Source: an uncultured Eubacterium sp.
GTDB lineage: Bacteria > Bacillota > Clostridia > Peptostreptococcales > Anaerovoracaceae
Assembly (NCBI GenBank): GCA_900543485.1
Contig: UQRM01000010.1
Span: forward strand, 1 to 64,000
Direction of reading: 5' to 3'
Length of the DNA stretch: 64,000 nucleotides
The translations under genes were made by a program, and so were the position numbers. Positions within the stretch are counted from its first letter, which is position 1. Each line of letters starts with the position of its first letter. Under the pieces are notes generated by a model. The model made no database searches. It saw only the letters and a program-made list of their open reading frames with translations, and was not told the origin of the DNA. Below, piece by piece: positions 25,511 to 34,399 of the stretch.

Positions 25511-26389
25511 ATGATAAGAGGATCTATCGTGGCTCTCGTGACTCCTTTCGATCAGGACGGACATGTCGATTACAGGCGGCTTGGAGAGCTGATAAACTGG
25601 CATATAAAATGGGGCACCGACGCGGTACTGGTGCTCGGGACGACAGGGGAGACTCCGGCTCTTTCGGAGGAGGAACAGGAGGAGATCGTAAGGGTCTCAA
25701 TAGAGGAGGCCGGCGGCCGTATCCCCGTCATAGCCAACAGCGGCTGCAACAACACGGAAAAGACGGTGGCCAAGAGTGTGAAATATGAGAAGATGGGAGC
25801 GGATGGCCTGCTGGTGATAACACCGTATTACAATAAGCCTAATGAGACGGGGATGATGGAGCATTTCCGCAGTGTCGCCGACAGTGTCGCCATACCGATA
25901 TATATCTACAACGTTCCCGCCAGGACAGGGATCTCCATAAGCCCGGAAACGGTAGCCAAGCTGGCGGTCCATGAAAACATCGCAGGAATAAAAGAGGCCA
26001 GCGGCGATATGTCTTATGCGGCCAGGATAGCCAGGCTGACGGGAGATGACTTCGCCATGTATTCCGGGAATGACGATATAACAGTGGCTCTCATGTCTAT
26101 GGGAGCAGTGGGCGCTGTATCGGTCTGGGCCAATCTGATGCCGGGAAAGGTCAGGGAGATGACCCATGCCTTCCTGGATGGGGACACGGATAAGGCCAGG
26201 AAGATACAACTGGAGAACCTGAATCTGATAAACGCTCTGTTTTGTGAGACCAATCCGGTACCTGTGAAGGCGCTGATGAATATGAAGGGAATGAACGTGG
26301 GAGGATGCAGGCTCCCGCTGGGGCCTCTTTGCGGTGCCAGCAGAAGAGTCCTGAGGAATCTGGCCGACAGCCTGGAGCTGCCGCGGTGA
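25511..26389 (+). CDS. dapA: 4-hydroxy-tetrahydrodipicolinate synthase
   Basis: DapA condenses pyruvate with aspartate semialdehyde, the first committed step to diaminopimelate and lysine. The product has 292 residues from ATG 25511, set by AGGAGG; an earlier in-frame TTG at 25475 precedes the duplicated ribosome binding site. Landmarks are MIRGSIVALVTPFD, VLGTTGETPALSEEE, the Tyr in IYIYNVPARTGI, the Schiff-base Lys in IAGIKEASGD and YSGNDD. It stands alone; no other lysine pathway gene is near. It could belong to the wider aldolase family, but the motifs fit DapA well. Confidence 0.94.
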   Translation: MIRGSIVALVTPFDQDGHVDYRRLGELINWHIKWGTDAVLVLGTTGETPALSEEEQEEIVRVSIEEAGGRIPVIANSGCNNTEKTVAKSVKYEKMGADGLLVITPYYNKPNETGMMEHFRSVADSVAIPIYIYNVPARTGISISPETVAKLAVHENIAGIKEASGDMSYAARIARLTGDDFAMYSGNDDITVALMSMGAVGAVSVWANLMPGKVREMTHAFLDGDTDKARKIQLENLNLINALFCETNPVPVKALMNMKGMNVGGCRLPLGPLCGASRRVLRNLADSLELPR

Positions 26390-26465
26390 GGACTGCGGCG
26401 TCATATCGGATAGTATGAGCAGGACGGCAGAGACGACGCACCCACTGTAAAGGTTTTGTGAAAAT

Positions 26466-26548
26466 AAAAATAGTTGCCTTGACAACCATATATCTGGTGA
26501 GTACAATAGTCATTACGTGCCAAGAAGGTTGTAAAGACAACTATTTTT
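26466..26548 (+). promoter_or_regulatory. marR promoter flanked by two inverted operator copies
   Basis: TTGACA 26479-26484 and TACAAT 26502-26507 are 17 bases apart. A 24-base site at 26466-26489 covers the -35 box and recurs in inverted orientation at 26525-26548, with only four differences. Each copy contains a GTTGNCNTNACAAC palindrome. This is the expected layout for MarR autorepression. Confidence 0.85.
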
Positions 26549-26568
26549 TTGAAAGGAAGATGATACAT

Positions 26569-27006
26569 ATGAAACGGCCGCTGCCGGTATACTTTTCCAT
26601 AATATACAGACATGGAAGGGTGATGCATGATAAAGCCATGAAGCAGTTTGGCATAACGGGCCAACAGATGGGATATATAAGGTGGATAGGGGAAAATCCC
26701 GGGATATCTCAGGAGGATCTGGCCAGGCGGATGCAGATAGATAAGGGAGCCGTCGCTAAAGCGGTAGGGAACCTGGTAGAAAAAGGATTCGTCGAGAGGC
26801 GAAAGAATCCGGACGACAGGAGGGCCTATTGCCTTTTCCCCACGGAAAAGGCAAGGAACATACGGAGCAGGATAGAGCAGTGCGCGCGGAGGATAGAGGA
26901 AGATCTCTTCGATGGATTGACTCCTGAGGAGACTGAGCTCTTCGAAAATCTGCTGGGCAGAGTAACGGAAAATATGATGAGGATGCTGGAAGGAGGCAAA
27001 TTATGA
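26569..27006 (+). CDS. MarR family transcriptional regulator
   Basis: The product has 145 residues from ATG 26569 (GAAAGGA upstream); ATG 26560 is a close alternative. The winged helix has FGITGQQMGYIRWIGENPGI, the recognition helix EDLARRMQIDKGAVAKAVGNL and the wing ERRKNPDDRRAYCLFPTEKA. MarR repressors usually release DNA on binding a small hydrophobic compound or on oxidation. The next gene starts within its last codons (four-base overlap), and two paired operators surround the promoter. It therefore very likely controls itself and the two downstream exporter genes. Confidence 0.93.
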   Translation: MKRPLPVYFSIIYRHGRVMHDKAMKQFGITGQQMGYIRWIGENPGISQEDLARRMQIDKGAVAKAVGNLVEKGFVERRKNPDDRRAYCLFPTEKARNIRSRIEQCARRIEEDLFDGLTPEETELFENLLGRVTENMMRMLEGGKL

Positions 27007-28742
27007 GGACGGTGATGAAGTATTACAAGCCCTATGTGTGGCTCATAGTTTTCAATCTGCTGTTTTTGCTGGGACAGGCCATGTGCGAGCTGGCGCTGCC
27101 AGGGTATATGTCCGATATAATAAATAACGGTATAGTGGTCCAGGATATGGATTATATAAAGAGGACAGGACTGATAATGCTGGCTGTATCGGCGGCCACA
27201 GTCTGTTGCTCTCTTCTCAGCAGCTTTCTGGCGGCCAGGGCATCGGCAAAATCATCGCGGGATATAAGACACGCGTTGTTCATGCGAGTCACAGCATTTT
27301 CGGCGGCTGAGCTGGAAGAGTTTTCTACAGCGTCGCTGATAACCAGATCTACCAATGATGTGCAGATGGTACAGCAGGCTACGGTGATGATACTCAGGCT
27401 TGCCTGCTTCGCGCCTATAATGGGTATAGGAGCTGTTATCAGAGCGCTGGATACCAGTCTCTCCCTTTCATGGACCATCGGACTGGCGCTGCTGGTGATA
27501 ATCGGTATCATGGCGGTCTCCTTCTTTCTCGTGTTCCCGAAATTCAAGGTGCTTCAGAGCAAACTGGACGGGTTGAACCTGATAATGAAAGAACGGCTGT
27601 CGGGGATGCTGGTCATCAGGGCCTTCAATACTCAGAAGACGGAAGAACAGCGGTTCACCGCAGCCAACAGAGAGCTTACCAGGATAAACATGTTTGTCAA
27701 CAGAGCCATGTCCTTCATGATGCCGTCGCTGATGTTCGTGATGAATGCTGTCAGCATCCTCATCGTATGGGCGGGAGCTCATCTGATAGAAGGCGGCGAT
27801 CTGATGATAGGCGATATGCTGGCTTACCTCCAGTACGCCATGCATGTCATCATGTCTTTCCTTTTCATAACCATGATGTTCATCATGATACCGAGGGCAG
27901 CTGTTTCAGCACAGAGGATAGGACAGGTCATCGACACTGAGCCTACCATAGAGGATCCGGAGAAGGCGGAAACGCTGGCAGATCCTCGGGGACTGGTGGA
28001 GTTCAGGAACGTGTCCTTCGCTTACCCGGATGCCGAGGAGAAGACCCTGGAGAATATCAACTTCACTGTGGAGCCGGGGAAGACTACTGCTATCATCGGA
28101 GGGACAGGCAGCGGCAAGAGCACGCTGGTAAGCCTGATACCGAGATTCTACGATGTGACGGAAGGGCAGGTGCTGATGGATGGTGTAGATATCAGGGAAC
28201 TGACTCAGCATCAGCTGCGCGATCAGATAGGATATGTGCCGCAGAAAGGGCTGCTGTTTTCCGGGACCATAGCTTCAAATCTACAGTACGGTAAGGAAGA
28301 CGCCACAGCAGAGGAGATGATGGATGCTGCGAAGACAGCTCAGGCGGCGGATTTCATCGGCGAGAAAGAGCATGGACTGGACGAGGAGGTGGCCCAGGGC
28401 GGCACCAATGTATCGGGAGGTCAGAAACAGCGTCTTTCCATAGCCAGAGCTTTGGTTAAGAAACCGAAGATATATATTTTTGACGACAGCTTTTCAGCGC
28501 TGGACTTCAAGACAGATAAAGCTCTCAGGAGCGCTTTGAAGGCCAAGGTAGGAGACAGCACCATCATAATCGTGGCTCAGCGCATCAATACCATAATAGA
28601 CGCGGAGCAGATCGTGGTGATGGATGAAGGAAAAGTTGCCGGCATCGGTACTCACGATCAGCTGATGGAATGCTGTGACGTCTACAGAGAGATAGCGCTG
28701 TCGCAGCTCAGCGAAGAAGAACTGGAAAGGGGGCGTAAATAA
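27003..28742 (+). CDS. ABC exporter half-transporter with degenerate Walker B (subunit 1)
   Basis: The product has 579 residues: six membrane helices in residues 1-320, then a nucleotide-binding domain. The Walker A is GGTGSGKSTL, the signature is NVSGGQKQRLSIARAL, and the Walker B region reads YIFDDSFSALD, where the usual catalytic Glu is Asp. This is the pattern of the non-catalytic half of heterodimeric exporters such as TM287/288 or LmrCD. The partner gene starts one base before this gene's end. Likely exports drugs or other hydrophobic compounds. Controlled by the upstream MarR. Confidence 0.93.
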   Translation: MRTVMKYYKPYVWLIVFNLLFLLGQAMCELALPGYMSDIINNGIVVQDMDYIKRTGLIMLAVSAATVCCSLLSSFLAARASAKSSRDIRHALFMRVTAFSAAELEEFSTASLITRSTNDVQMVQQATVMILRLACFAPIMGIGAVIRALDTSLSLSWTIGLALLVIIGIMAVSFFLVFPKFKVLQSKLDGLNLIMKERLSGMLVIRAFNTQKTEEQRFTAANRELTRINMFVNRAMSFMMPSLMFVMNAVSILIVWAGAHLIEGGDLMIGDMLAYLQYAMHVIMSFLFITMMFIMIPRAAVSAQRIGQVIDTEPTIEDPEKAETLADPRGLVEFRNVSFAYPDAEEKTLENINFTVEPGKTTAIIGGTGSGKSTLVSLIPRFYDVTEGQVLMDGVDIRELTQHQLRDQIGYVPQKGLLFSGTIASNLQYGKEDATAEEMMDAAKTAQAADFIGEKEHGLDEEVAQGGTNVSGGQKQRLSIARALVKKPKIYIFDDSFSALDFKTDKALRSALKAKVGDSTIIIVAQRINTIIDAEQIVVMDEGKVAGIGTHDQLMECCDVYREIALSQLSEEELERGRK

Positions 28743-30571
28743 TGGCGGCAAAGAGAAGAGGGGGCGGCGGCCCGGGCGGTCATGGAGCGAACATGATGCC
28801 GGGTGAGAAGGCCAAGGACTTCGGCAAGACGATGAAGACTCTGGCCCGATACCTGGCGCCGCATAAATTCAGACTGGCGGCAGTCTTCGTATTCGCCATA
28901 GCCAGTACTGTATTTTCCATAATATCGCCGACAATACTGGGAGATGCCACCGATAAGGTGGTGGAAGGATTGATGAGCGGTGCCGGCATAGATTTTCAGG
29001 GCTTGTTTTCCATATTGATGCTGCTTCTGATACTCTATGGTTTGAGCCTGCTGTTTGGAGCTGCTCAGGGCTGGATCATGGCAGACGCGTCTCAGAAGGT
29101 CATATATACATTGCGTGACAAGATGTCTGTCAAGCTGGACCGGCTGCCTCTCAAATATTTTGACACTAAGACTCATGGCGAGATACAGAGCAGGATGATA
29201 AATGACATCGAGACGGTCAATCAGACCTTGTCAGTCAGCCTGACACAGATGATAACCAGCTTTACTACCATAATCGGCATATTGATAATGATGCTCAGGA
29301 TAAGCGTCATCATGACCGTGACCGCGCTGGTAGTGCTGCCTCTTTCCATGATAGTGATACGGCTGGTGGTCTCTAAATCTCAAGGCCATTTCAAGAACCA
29401 GCAGAAATACCTGGGGCTGGTCAACGGACATGTGGAGGAAATGTACGCCGGACATGATATCATCAAGGCGTTCAATCGTGAAGAGGAGTCGGCTCAGGTC
29501 TTCGAGGAATACAACGAAAAGCTTTGCGAATCGGCATGGAAATCCCAGTTCCTGTCGGGGACGATGATGCCGATAACCAATTTCATAGGTAACGCCGCGT
29601 ACGTGGCTGTCTGCCTGCTGGGTGGGTATCTGGCAATAAACGGCAGGGTATCTATCGGAAACATACAGGCTTTCATACAGTATGTAAGGAGCTTCAACCA
29701 GCCTATTTCCCAGGTGGCCAATGTGGCCAATCAGCTGCAGTCCACCGCTGCCGCGGCTGAGCGTATCTTTGAGCTGATAGAGGAAGAAGAGGCAGTGGAT
29801 ATCGATACGGATCCTGCGGAGAAAATAGACGCGGACCGTGTGGAAGGACGAGTGGAGTTTGATCATGTGAAATTCGGGTACACGCCGGATGAGCTTGTGA
29901 TCAAGGATTTCTCGTTCACGGCTCAACCTGGCCAGCGAGTGGCGATAGTCGGACCGACAGGAGCGGGGAAGACCACCATCGTCAAGCTGTTGATGCGATT
30001 CTATGAGCTGGACGGCGGCAGGATCACCATAGATGGTCATGATATCACGGCTCTTTCCAGGAGCAATCTGAGAGAGATGTTCGGGATGGTGCTCCAGGAT
30101 ACGTGGCTCAACAATGGGACTCTGAGAGAAAACATAAGATATGGCAATCCGGACGCCACTGATGAAGAAGTGGAGGCTGCAGCCAAGGCCGCTCATATAG
30201 ACCATTTTATAAAGACCCAGAGCAAGGGATATGATATGGAGGTCAACGAGGAAGCCACCAATATATCTCAGGGGCAGAAACAGCTTCTGACCATCGCCAG
30301 AGCTTTTCTGGCGGACGCGCCTATATTGATCCTGGACGAGGCCACCAGCTCTGTCGATACCAGGACCGAGGCGTTGATACAGAAGGCCATGGCCAGGCTG
30401 ATGGAAGGTCGTACAAGCTTCGTCATCGCCCACAGATTGTCCACGATAAAAGACGCCGATCATATACTGGTGTTGAATCATGGAGATATAATAGAGCAGG
30501 GTACCCACGAGGAGCTTCTGGCACAAAATGGATTTTATACCAGCCTTTACAACAGTCAATTTGCACAATAG
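28742..30571 (+). CDS. ABC exporter half-transporter with altered signature motif (subunit 2)
   Basis: The product has 609 residues. A Gly/Lys-rich N-terminal tail of about 20 residues precedes six membrane helices and an NBD. The Walker A is GPTGAGKTTI, and the Walker B LILDEATSSVD keeps the catalytic Glu. The signature is NISQGQKQLLTIARAF, with Gln where the canonical SGGQ has Gly. Together with subunit 1, which has SGGQ but a Walker B Asp, this gives one canonical and one degenerate ATP site, as in heterodimeric exporters. Overlaps the upstream gene by one base. Confidence 0.94.
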   Translation: MAAKRRGGGGPGGHGANMMPGEKAKDFGKTMKTLARYLAPHKFRLAAVFVFAIASTVFSIISPTILGDATDKVVEGLMSGAGIDFQGLFSILMLLLILYGLSLLFGAAQGWIMADASQKVIYTLRDKMSVKLDRLPLKYFDTKTHGEIQSRMINDIETVNQTLSVSLTQMITSFTTIIGILIMMLRISVIMTVTALVVLPLSMIVIRLVVSKSQGHFKNQQKYLGLVNGHVEEMYAGHDIIKAFNREEESAQVFEEYNEKLCESAWKSQFLSGTMMPITNFIGNAAYVAVCLLGGYLAINGRVSIGNIQAFIQYVRSFNQPISQVANVANQLQSTAAAAERIFELIEEEEAVDIDTDPAEKIDADRVEGRVEFDHVKFGYTPDELVIKDFSFTAQPGQRVAIVGPTGAGKTTIVKLLMRFYELDGGRITIDGHDITALSRSNLREMFGMVLQDTWLNNGTLRENIRYGNPDATDEEVEAAAKAAHIDHFIKTQSKGYDMEVNEEATNISQGQKQLLTIARAFLADAPILILDEATSSVDTRTEALIQKAMARLMEGRTSFVIAHRLSTIKDADHILVLNHGDIIEQGTHEELLAQNGFYTSLYNSQFAQ

Positions 30572-30659
30572 ATACATCGTTGTCACAAACTCGTCATAAA
30601 AGGGTGATATAACTATACACATCGTTGAAGTGAGGATATTGAAGCGAGGAAGTGGTGAC

Positions 30660-31262
30660 ATGGGCAAACTCATTAACAACAGACGTGCGATGAAGCTGGC
30701 TCTTGCAGGACTGATCGTCGTGATAATCGGATTCGCTGCGGTACTTTTCTTCATGAGCTATGGAGGAAGAGGCGAGGCGGCAGCCGAGAGCAGTGTGGAA
30801 ACGACAGGCTCTCAGGCGATGAAAATCGACACATCATCCGACTATGCCGAGGAACTTTACGGTTGCAAGGTAGATGATGTCAACGACACCGCCGCTGTGG
30901 TGAAGTTGCTGGAAACCATGGGTCTGGAGAACGTGACGGGAAAATATACCGCTACGATCGCCGCGGAGGGAGATATCCGTGTACTGACGGTGACCTTTGA
31001 AGATTCGGTTCAGAAGGCGAACAAGAAGACCCTCGATGACAATATGGTGATATGCGCTCAGCAGATGATGGCTCTGATGCCGTCGGTGGATAAGGTGCAG
31101 TGGACCTATTCTCTCAGATCGGCGGACGCGGAAGAGGAAACGACGACTGTTTCCCTCGATGAAGCGGGAGCCAGAGAACAGCTGTCACGTAATATAGATA
31201 AATATGGGGAGTCGGCCAGGGCATTCAGGAACTTACTGCAGGAACAGGCCGGAGAAGAATAA
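30660..31262 (+). CDS. Membrane-anchored protein, DUF4825-like
   Basis: The product has 200 residues from ATG 30660, preceded by GCGAGGAAG; a GTG at 30630 is also in frame. One membrane helix lies at about residues 11-33, then a Ser/Thr-rich linker and an extracytoplasmic domain with YGCKVDDVNDTAAVVKLLE and a repeated beta pattern near residues 95-160. The domain layout resembles DUF4825; this is a tentative match. It follows the ABC exporter by 88 bases, so it may or may not share its transcript. A strong terminator ends the group. Confidence 0.7.
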   Translation: MGKLINNRRAMKLALAGLIVVIIGFAAVLFFMSYGGRGEAAAESSVETTGSQAMKIDTSSDYAEELYGCKVDDVNDTAAVVKLLETMGLENVTGKYTATIAAEGDIRVLTVTFEDSVQKANKKTLDDNMVICAQQMMALMPSVDKVQWTYSLRSADAEEETTTVSLDEAGAREQLSRNIDKYGESARAFRNLLQEQAGEE

Positions 31263-31301
31263 TGATTTTCGACAGGGGTATAAAAAGATAGATATTGGGA
31301 G

Positions 31302-31343
31302 AAGCTGTCTTCCCGCCGGTCTCGGCGGGAGACAGCTTTTTTT
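31302..31343 (+). terminator. Intrinsic terminator
   Basis: AAGCTGTCTTCCCGCCG pairs with CGGCGGGAGACAGCTT around a four-base loop, followed by a run of T. Confidence 0.92.
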
Positions 31344-31389
31344 CGCGGGAATTATCGCATGAAAAATATCGCGGCAGGCCGACTCTGTC

Positions 31390-31770
31390 CTATTTGCCCT
31401 GCTTTTCAAGAGCATTCAGCGGCGAATATCGCAGCAGCAGCTTTTTTTCGCGAGGCAGCTTCTTGATGGCTGCCTCACGCCTGATGGCAGAAGACTTGTC
31501 CGGCATGTATTCCAGATAGAAGGGTGTCAGAGGCCCGCGCCCCCTGGTGTACTTGGCGCCGGTGCCGCTCCTGTGAGCTGCCAGCCGTTTCTCGAAGTGA
31601 TTGGTCCAGCCGGTGTAGAGGGAGCCGTCCCCGCATTTGAGAATGTACACGCATGAGCCATTGGAACAGGGAGTGTCGGTACGAGGGCTGAGACTGCCGG
31701 CTCCACTCCCGTGGGCCGGAGCTGTCGTCGGAGCCGGCTTCCGCACTTTTGTTCCCGTCTTTTTTCCCAT
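31390..31770 (-). CDS. GIY-YIG nuclease family protein (UPF0213 type)
   Basis: The product has 126 residues from the ATG at 31770, chosen because AAAGGAGG lies seven bases upstream; an in-frame ATG at 31791 precedes that site. After a 40-residue Thr/Pro/Ser-rich extension comes the GIY-YIG domain: CVYILKCGDGSLYTGWTN, the Arg in EKRLAAH and the catalytic Glu in FYLEYMPDKSSA, ending with AAIKKLPREKKLLL. These small proteins resemble the nuclease domain of UvrC; their cellular role is not established. The extension is unlike the family's usual 80-90 residue form. Confidence 0.9.
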   Translation of the reverse strand: MGKKTGTKVRKPAPTTAPAHGSGAGSLSPRTDTPCSNGSCVYILKCGDGSLYTGWTNHFEKRLAAHRSGTGAKYTRGRGPLTPFYLEYMPDKSSAIRREAAIKKLPREKKLLLRYSPLNALEKQGK

Positions 31771-31945
31771 GGGAAGCCTCCTTTCTGTCATCTGCGCAAT
31801 GTCGATAATCAGATTATGACGGCGAGGAGCGGGAAAGTCAAGGGGCGCCCGTCACAGAAAGGATAGTTAAAAAACTGACAAAACATTGCTGACGTGAAAG
31901 GCCTTTTCTGATATAATGAGGTTAAAATGGAGCGATTATTGATTT

Positions 31946-32899
31946 ATGATAGATAAATACGGCAGACAAATAGATTATATGAGGATCTCGGTCACCGAGC
32001 TGTGCAATCTCAGGTGCAGATACTGCATGCCGGAGGAAGGCATCGTAAAGAGGGACCATGAGGAGATGATGACAGCAGAGGAGACCATCGACGCGGTGAA
32101 AGCCGCCGTATCCCTCGGAGTGAAGAAGATAAGAGTCACAGGCGGAGAGCCTCTCGTAAAGAGAGGCATCGTTGAGCTGTGCGAAAATATCGCGGCTGTA
32201 GACGGAGTCGAGGAATTGTGCATGACCACCAATGGCACACTGCTTCCCGGATATGCTCGGGAGTTGAGGGCTGCCGGAGTCGACAGAGTCAACATCAGCC
32301 TGGATACATTGAAGGCAGACAGATACAGGGAAATAACCAGGATAGGGGAACTGTCGGAGGCATTGTCAGGCATAGAGGCAGCCTTTGAGGCGGGATTTGA
32401 GAAAGTGAAGATAAATACGGTCCTGATGGGCGGCTTCAACGACGATGAAATCGAGGATTTCGTCAGGCTTACGATAGATCGTCCTCTGGAAGTAAGGTTC
32501 ATCGAGCTGATGCCCATAGGCGGTGGCATAGAGTTTGAAAAGGCCCGGTTCATAAGCTGCGTCAGGGTGTTGGAAAGCGTGCCGGGGCTTGAACCTCTCG
32601 ATATGACCGATGGCGTCGCGGCCATGTATGCTTTGCCGGGAGCGAAGGGCAGGGTTGGCCTCATAAGACCCATAAGCTGTGATTTTTGCGAGGGCTGCAA
32701 CAAGATAAGGCTGACAGCTGATGGGATGCTGAAGCCATGTCTTCATTCGGGAGCCGAGATTTCTATCAAGGGCAGGAGCCGCGAGGAGATGACTGAAGTG
32801 ATCCGGGAGGCGATCCTCAGCAAACCGCAGATGAGGGAGACCCTTGACGCGGAGAATCCCAGCCATGCGGGAAGGAATATGAACAGCATAGGAGGCTGA
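31946..32899 (+). CDS. moaA: GTP 3',8-cyclase (molybdenum cofactor)
   Basis: MoaA is a radical SAM enzyme that converts GTP to 3',8-cH2GTP, the first step of molybdopterin synthesis. The product has 317 residues. The N-terminal radical SAM cluster is in CNLRCRYC (residues 20-27), GGEPL follows, and the C-terminal cluster is [13 protein letters not shown] plus a later Cys in [10 protein letters not shown] promoter-like TATAAT at 31913-31918 lies upstream. moaC starts two bases after the stop. No moaD, moaE or moeA is in this window. Confidence 0.96.
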   Translation: MIDKYGRQIDYMRISVTELCNLRCRYCMPEEGIVKRDHEEMMTAEETIDAVKAAVSLGVKKIRVTGGEPLVKRGIVELCENIAAVDGVEELCMTTNGTLLPGYARELRAAGVDRVNISLDTLKADRYREITRIGELSEALSGIEAAFEAGFEKVKINTVLMGGFNDDEIEDFVRLTIDRPLEVRFIELMPIGGGIEFEKARFISCVRVLESVPGLEPLDMTDGVAAMYALPGAKGRVGLIRPISCDFCEGCNKIRLTADGMLKPCLHSGAEISIKGRSREEMTEVIREAILSKPQMRETLDAENPSHAGRNMNSIGG

Positions 32900-32901
32900 C
32901 G

Positions 32902-33402
32902 ATGGGAGATTTCACTCATTTCAATGACGAAGGACGGGCGAAGATGGTGGACGTAGGCTCCAAGCAGGAGACGGAGCGTATCGCCGTGGCTGCCGGGAGA
33001 GTCCTGGTGAACAGGGAAACATTTGATTTGATAAAGAGCGGCGGTATGAAGAAAGGTGACGTACTGGGCACGGCGCAGATAGCCGGGATAATGGCAGCCA
33101 AGAAGACGTCGGATATTATACCGATGTGTCATCCGTTGATGCTCAGCGGCATAGACATAAAGTTCGAGCTCAACAGCGAGATCCCGGCGGTAGAAATACA
33201 GGCTCAGGTCAAATGCAGGGGCGTCACCGGTGTGGAGATGGAAGCGCTGACCGCAGTTTCGGCAGCAGCGCTGACGGTGTACGATATGTGTAAGGCCGTG
33301 CAGAAGGATATGGTGATCGAGCGTATCTGCCTCCTTTCCAAGAGAGGCGGGAAAAGCGGGGATATACATCAGGAGGAACTATGGAATACAGAGCAGCGGT
33401 AA
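32902..33402 (+). CDS. moaC: Cyclic pyranopterin monophosphate synthase
   Basis: MoaC rearranges 3',8-cH2GTP into cyclic pyranopterin monophosphate. The 166 residues fit the family. [29 protein letters not shown] with the conserved Cys-His, and [27 protein letters not shown] with catalytic Lys in DMVIE-adjacent positions are all present. Its last 22 bases overlap the start of the moaB/MOSC fusion gene, so the two are translationally coupled. Confidence 0.96.
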   Translation: MGDFTHFNDEGRAKMVDVGSKQETERIAVAAGRVLVNRETFDLIKSGGMKKGDVLGTAQIAGIMAAKKTSDIIPMCHPLMLSGIDIKFELNSEIPAVEIQAQVKCRGVTGVEMEALTAVSAAALTVYDMCKAVQKDMVIERICLLSKRGGKSGDIHQEELWNTEQR

Positions 33403-34316
33403 TAACCATGAGCGATAAAGGCTCGCAGGGATTACGGAAGGATACGGCCGGAGATGCCGTAGTGGAGATACTGGAGAAAAACGGCTGGAAGGTAGCCTAC
33501 AGGACGCTGATACCTGACGACATGGAGAGGATAAAAGAAGAGCTGATAAAGTGTGCTGACGAGCTTAAGGTCACGCTGACGGTCACCACCGGAGGCACCG
33601 GATTCTCCATGAGGGATGTGACGCCGGAGGCGACGCTGGCAGTTGTCGACAGAGAAGTGAGGGGGATACCTGAAGCTATGAGGGCCGAGAGCATGAAGAT
33701 AACTCCCATGGGGATGTTGTCGAGAGCAGCCGCGGGCCTGAGGAAACAGACTCTCATCATTAATCTGCCGGGGAGCCGTAAGGCGGCCTCGGAGTGTCTG
33801 GAGGCTGTGATAAAACCTGTAAAACACGGTGTAGAAGTGCTTCTGGGAGAGGCCGGCGATTGCGCCGCTATCCATCTGCCAAAGGGCAGAGTGAAGGCTG
33901 TCTGCATCAGCGAGGAAAAGGGTCAGCAGAAGCATGATATCGGGGAAGCATATCTGAGAGCCGATCATGGGATAGAAGGGGACGCTCACGCCGGGAAATG
34001 GCACAGGCAGGTGAGCCTGTTGGCGGCGGAAAGCGTGGCCAAGGTGCAGAAGGCTCTTGATTTTCAACTGAAGAGCGGCGATTTTGCCGAAAATATCCTG
34101 ACGGAAGGGATAGAGCTGTTCACGCTGCCGGTGGGAACGAAGATGAAGATAGGTCAGGCCGAAGGAGAAGTGACACAGATAGGGAAGGAATGTCACCAGG
34201 GCTGCGCCATCAGAGAGCTTGCGGGAGATTGTGTAATGCCGAGAGAAGGCATATTCATAAAGGTGACGAAGAGCGGGCCGGTAAAGACCGGCGATGAGAT
34301 AAAAGTGCTGGGATAA
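33381..34316 (+). CDS. MoaB/MogA domain fused to a MOSC domain
   Basis: The product has 311 residues and two domains. Residues 1-160 are a MoaB/MogA molybdopterin-binding fold with [17 protein letters not shown] and [15 protein letters not shown]; members adenylylate molybdopterin. Residues about 165-311 are a MOSC domain with the Cys-containing [15 protein letters not shown] and [20 protein letters not shown] domains carry sulfur in molybdenum cofactor or related pathways. The fusion implies that cofactor activation and later sulfur or metal handling are linked. Third gene of the moa operon. Confidence 0.94.
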   Translation: MEYRAAVITMSDKGSQGLRKDTAGDAVVEILEKNGWKVAYRTLIPDDMERIKEELIKCADELKVTLTVTTGGTGFSMRDVTPEATLAVVDREVRGIPEAMRAESMKITPMGMLSRAAAGLRKQTLIINLPGSRKAASECLEAVIKPVKHGVEVLLGEAGDCAAIHLPKGRVKAVCISEEKGQQKHDIGEAYLRADHGIEGDAHAGKWHRQVSLLAAESVAKVQKALDFQLKSGDFAENILTEGIELFTLPVGTKMKIGQAEGEVTQIGKECHQGCAIRELAGDCVMPREGIFIKVTKSGPVKTGDEIKVLG

Positions 34317-34399
34317 CAACCGCTGAGGATTTATTTAAAGATTCCCCTCAAGGGAACACGGACGTCCGGCTGTGCCGGACAAACAGAAGGAGGAAAAAG

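Noticed and set aside
34364..34380. Terminator before the flavorubredoxin gene
   Set aside because: GTCCGGC-TGT-GCCGGAC is a good hairpin but has no T-run, so I did not call it a terminator.
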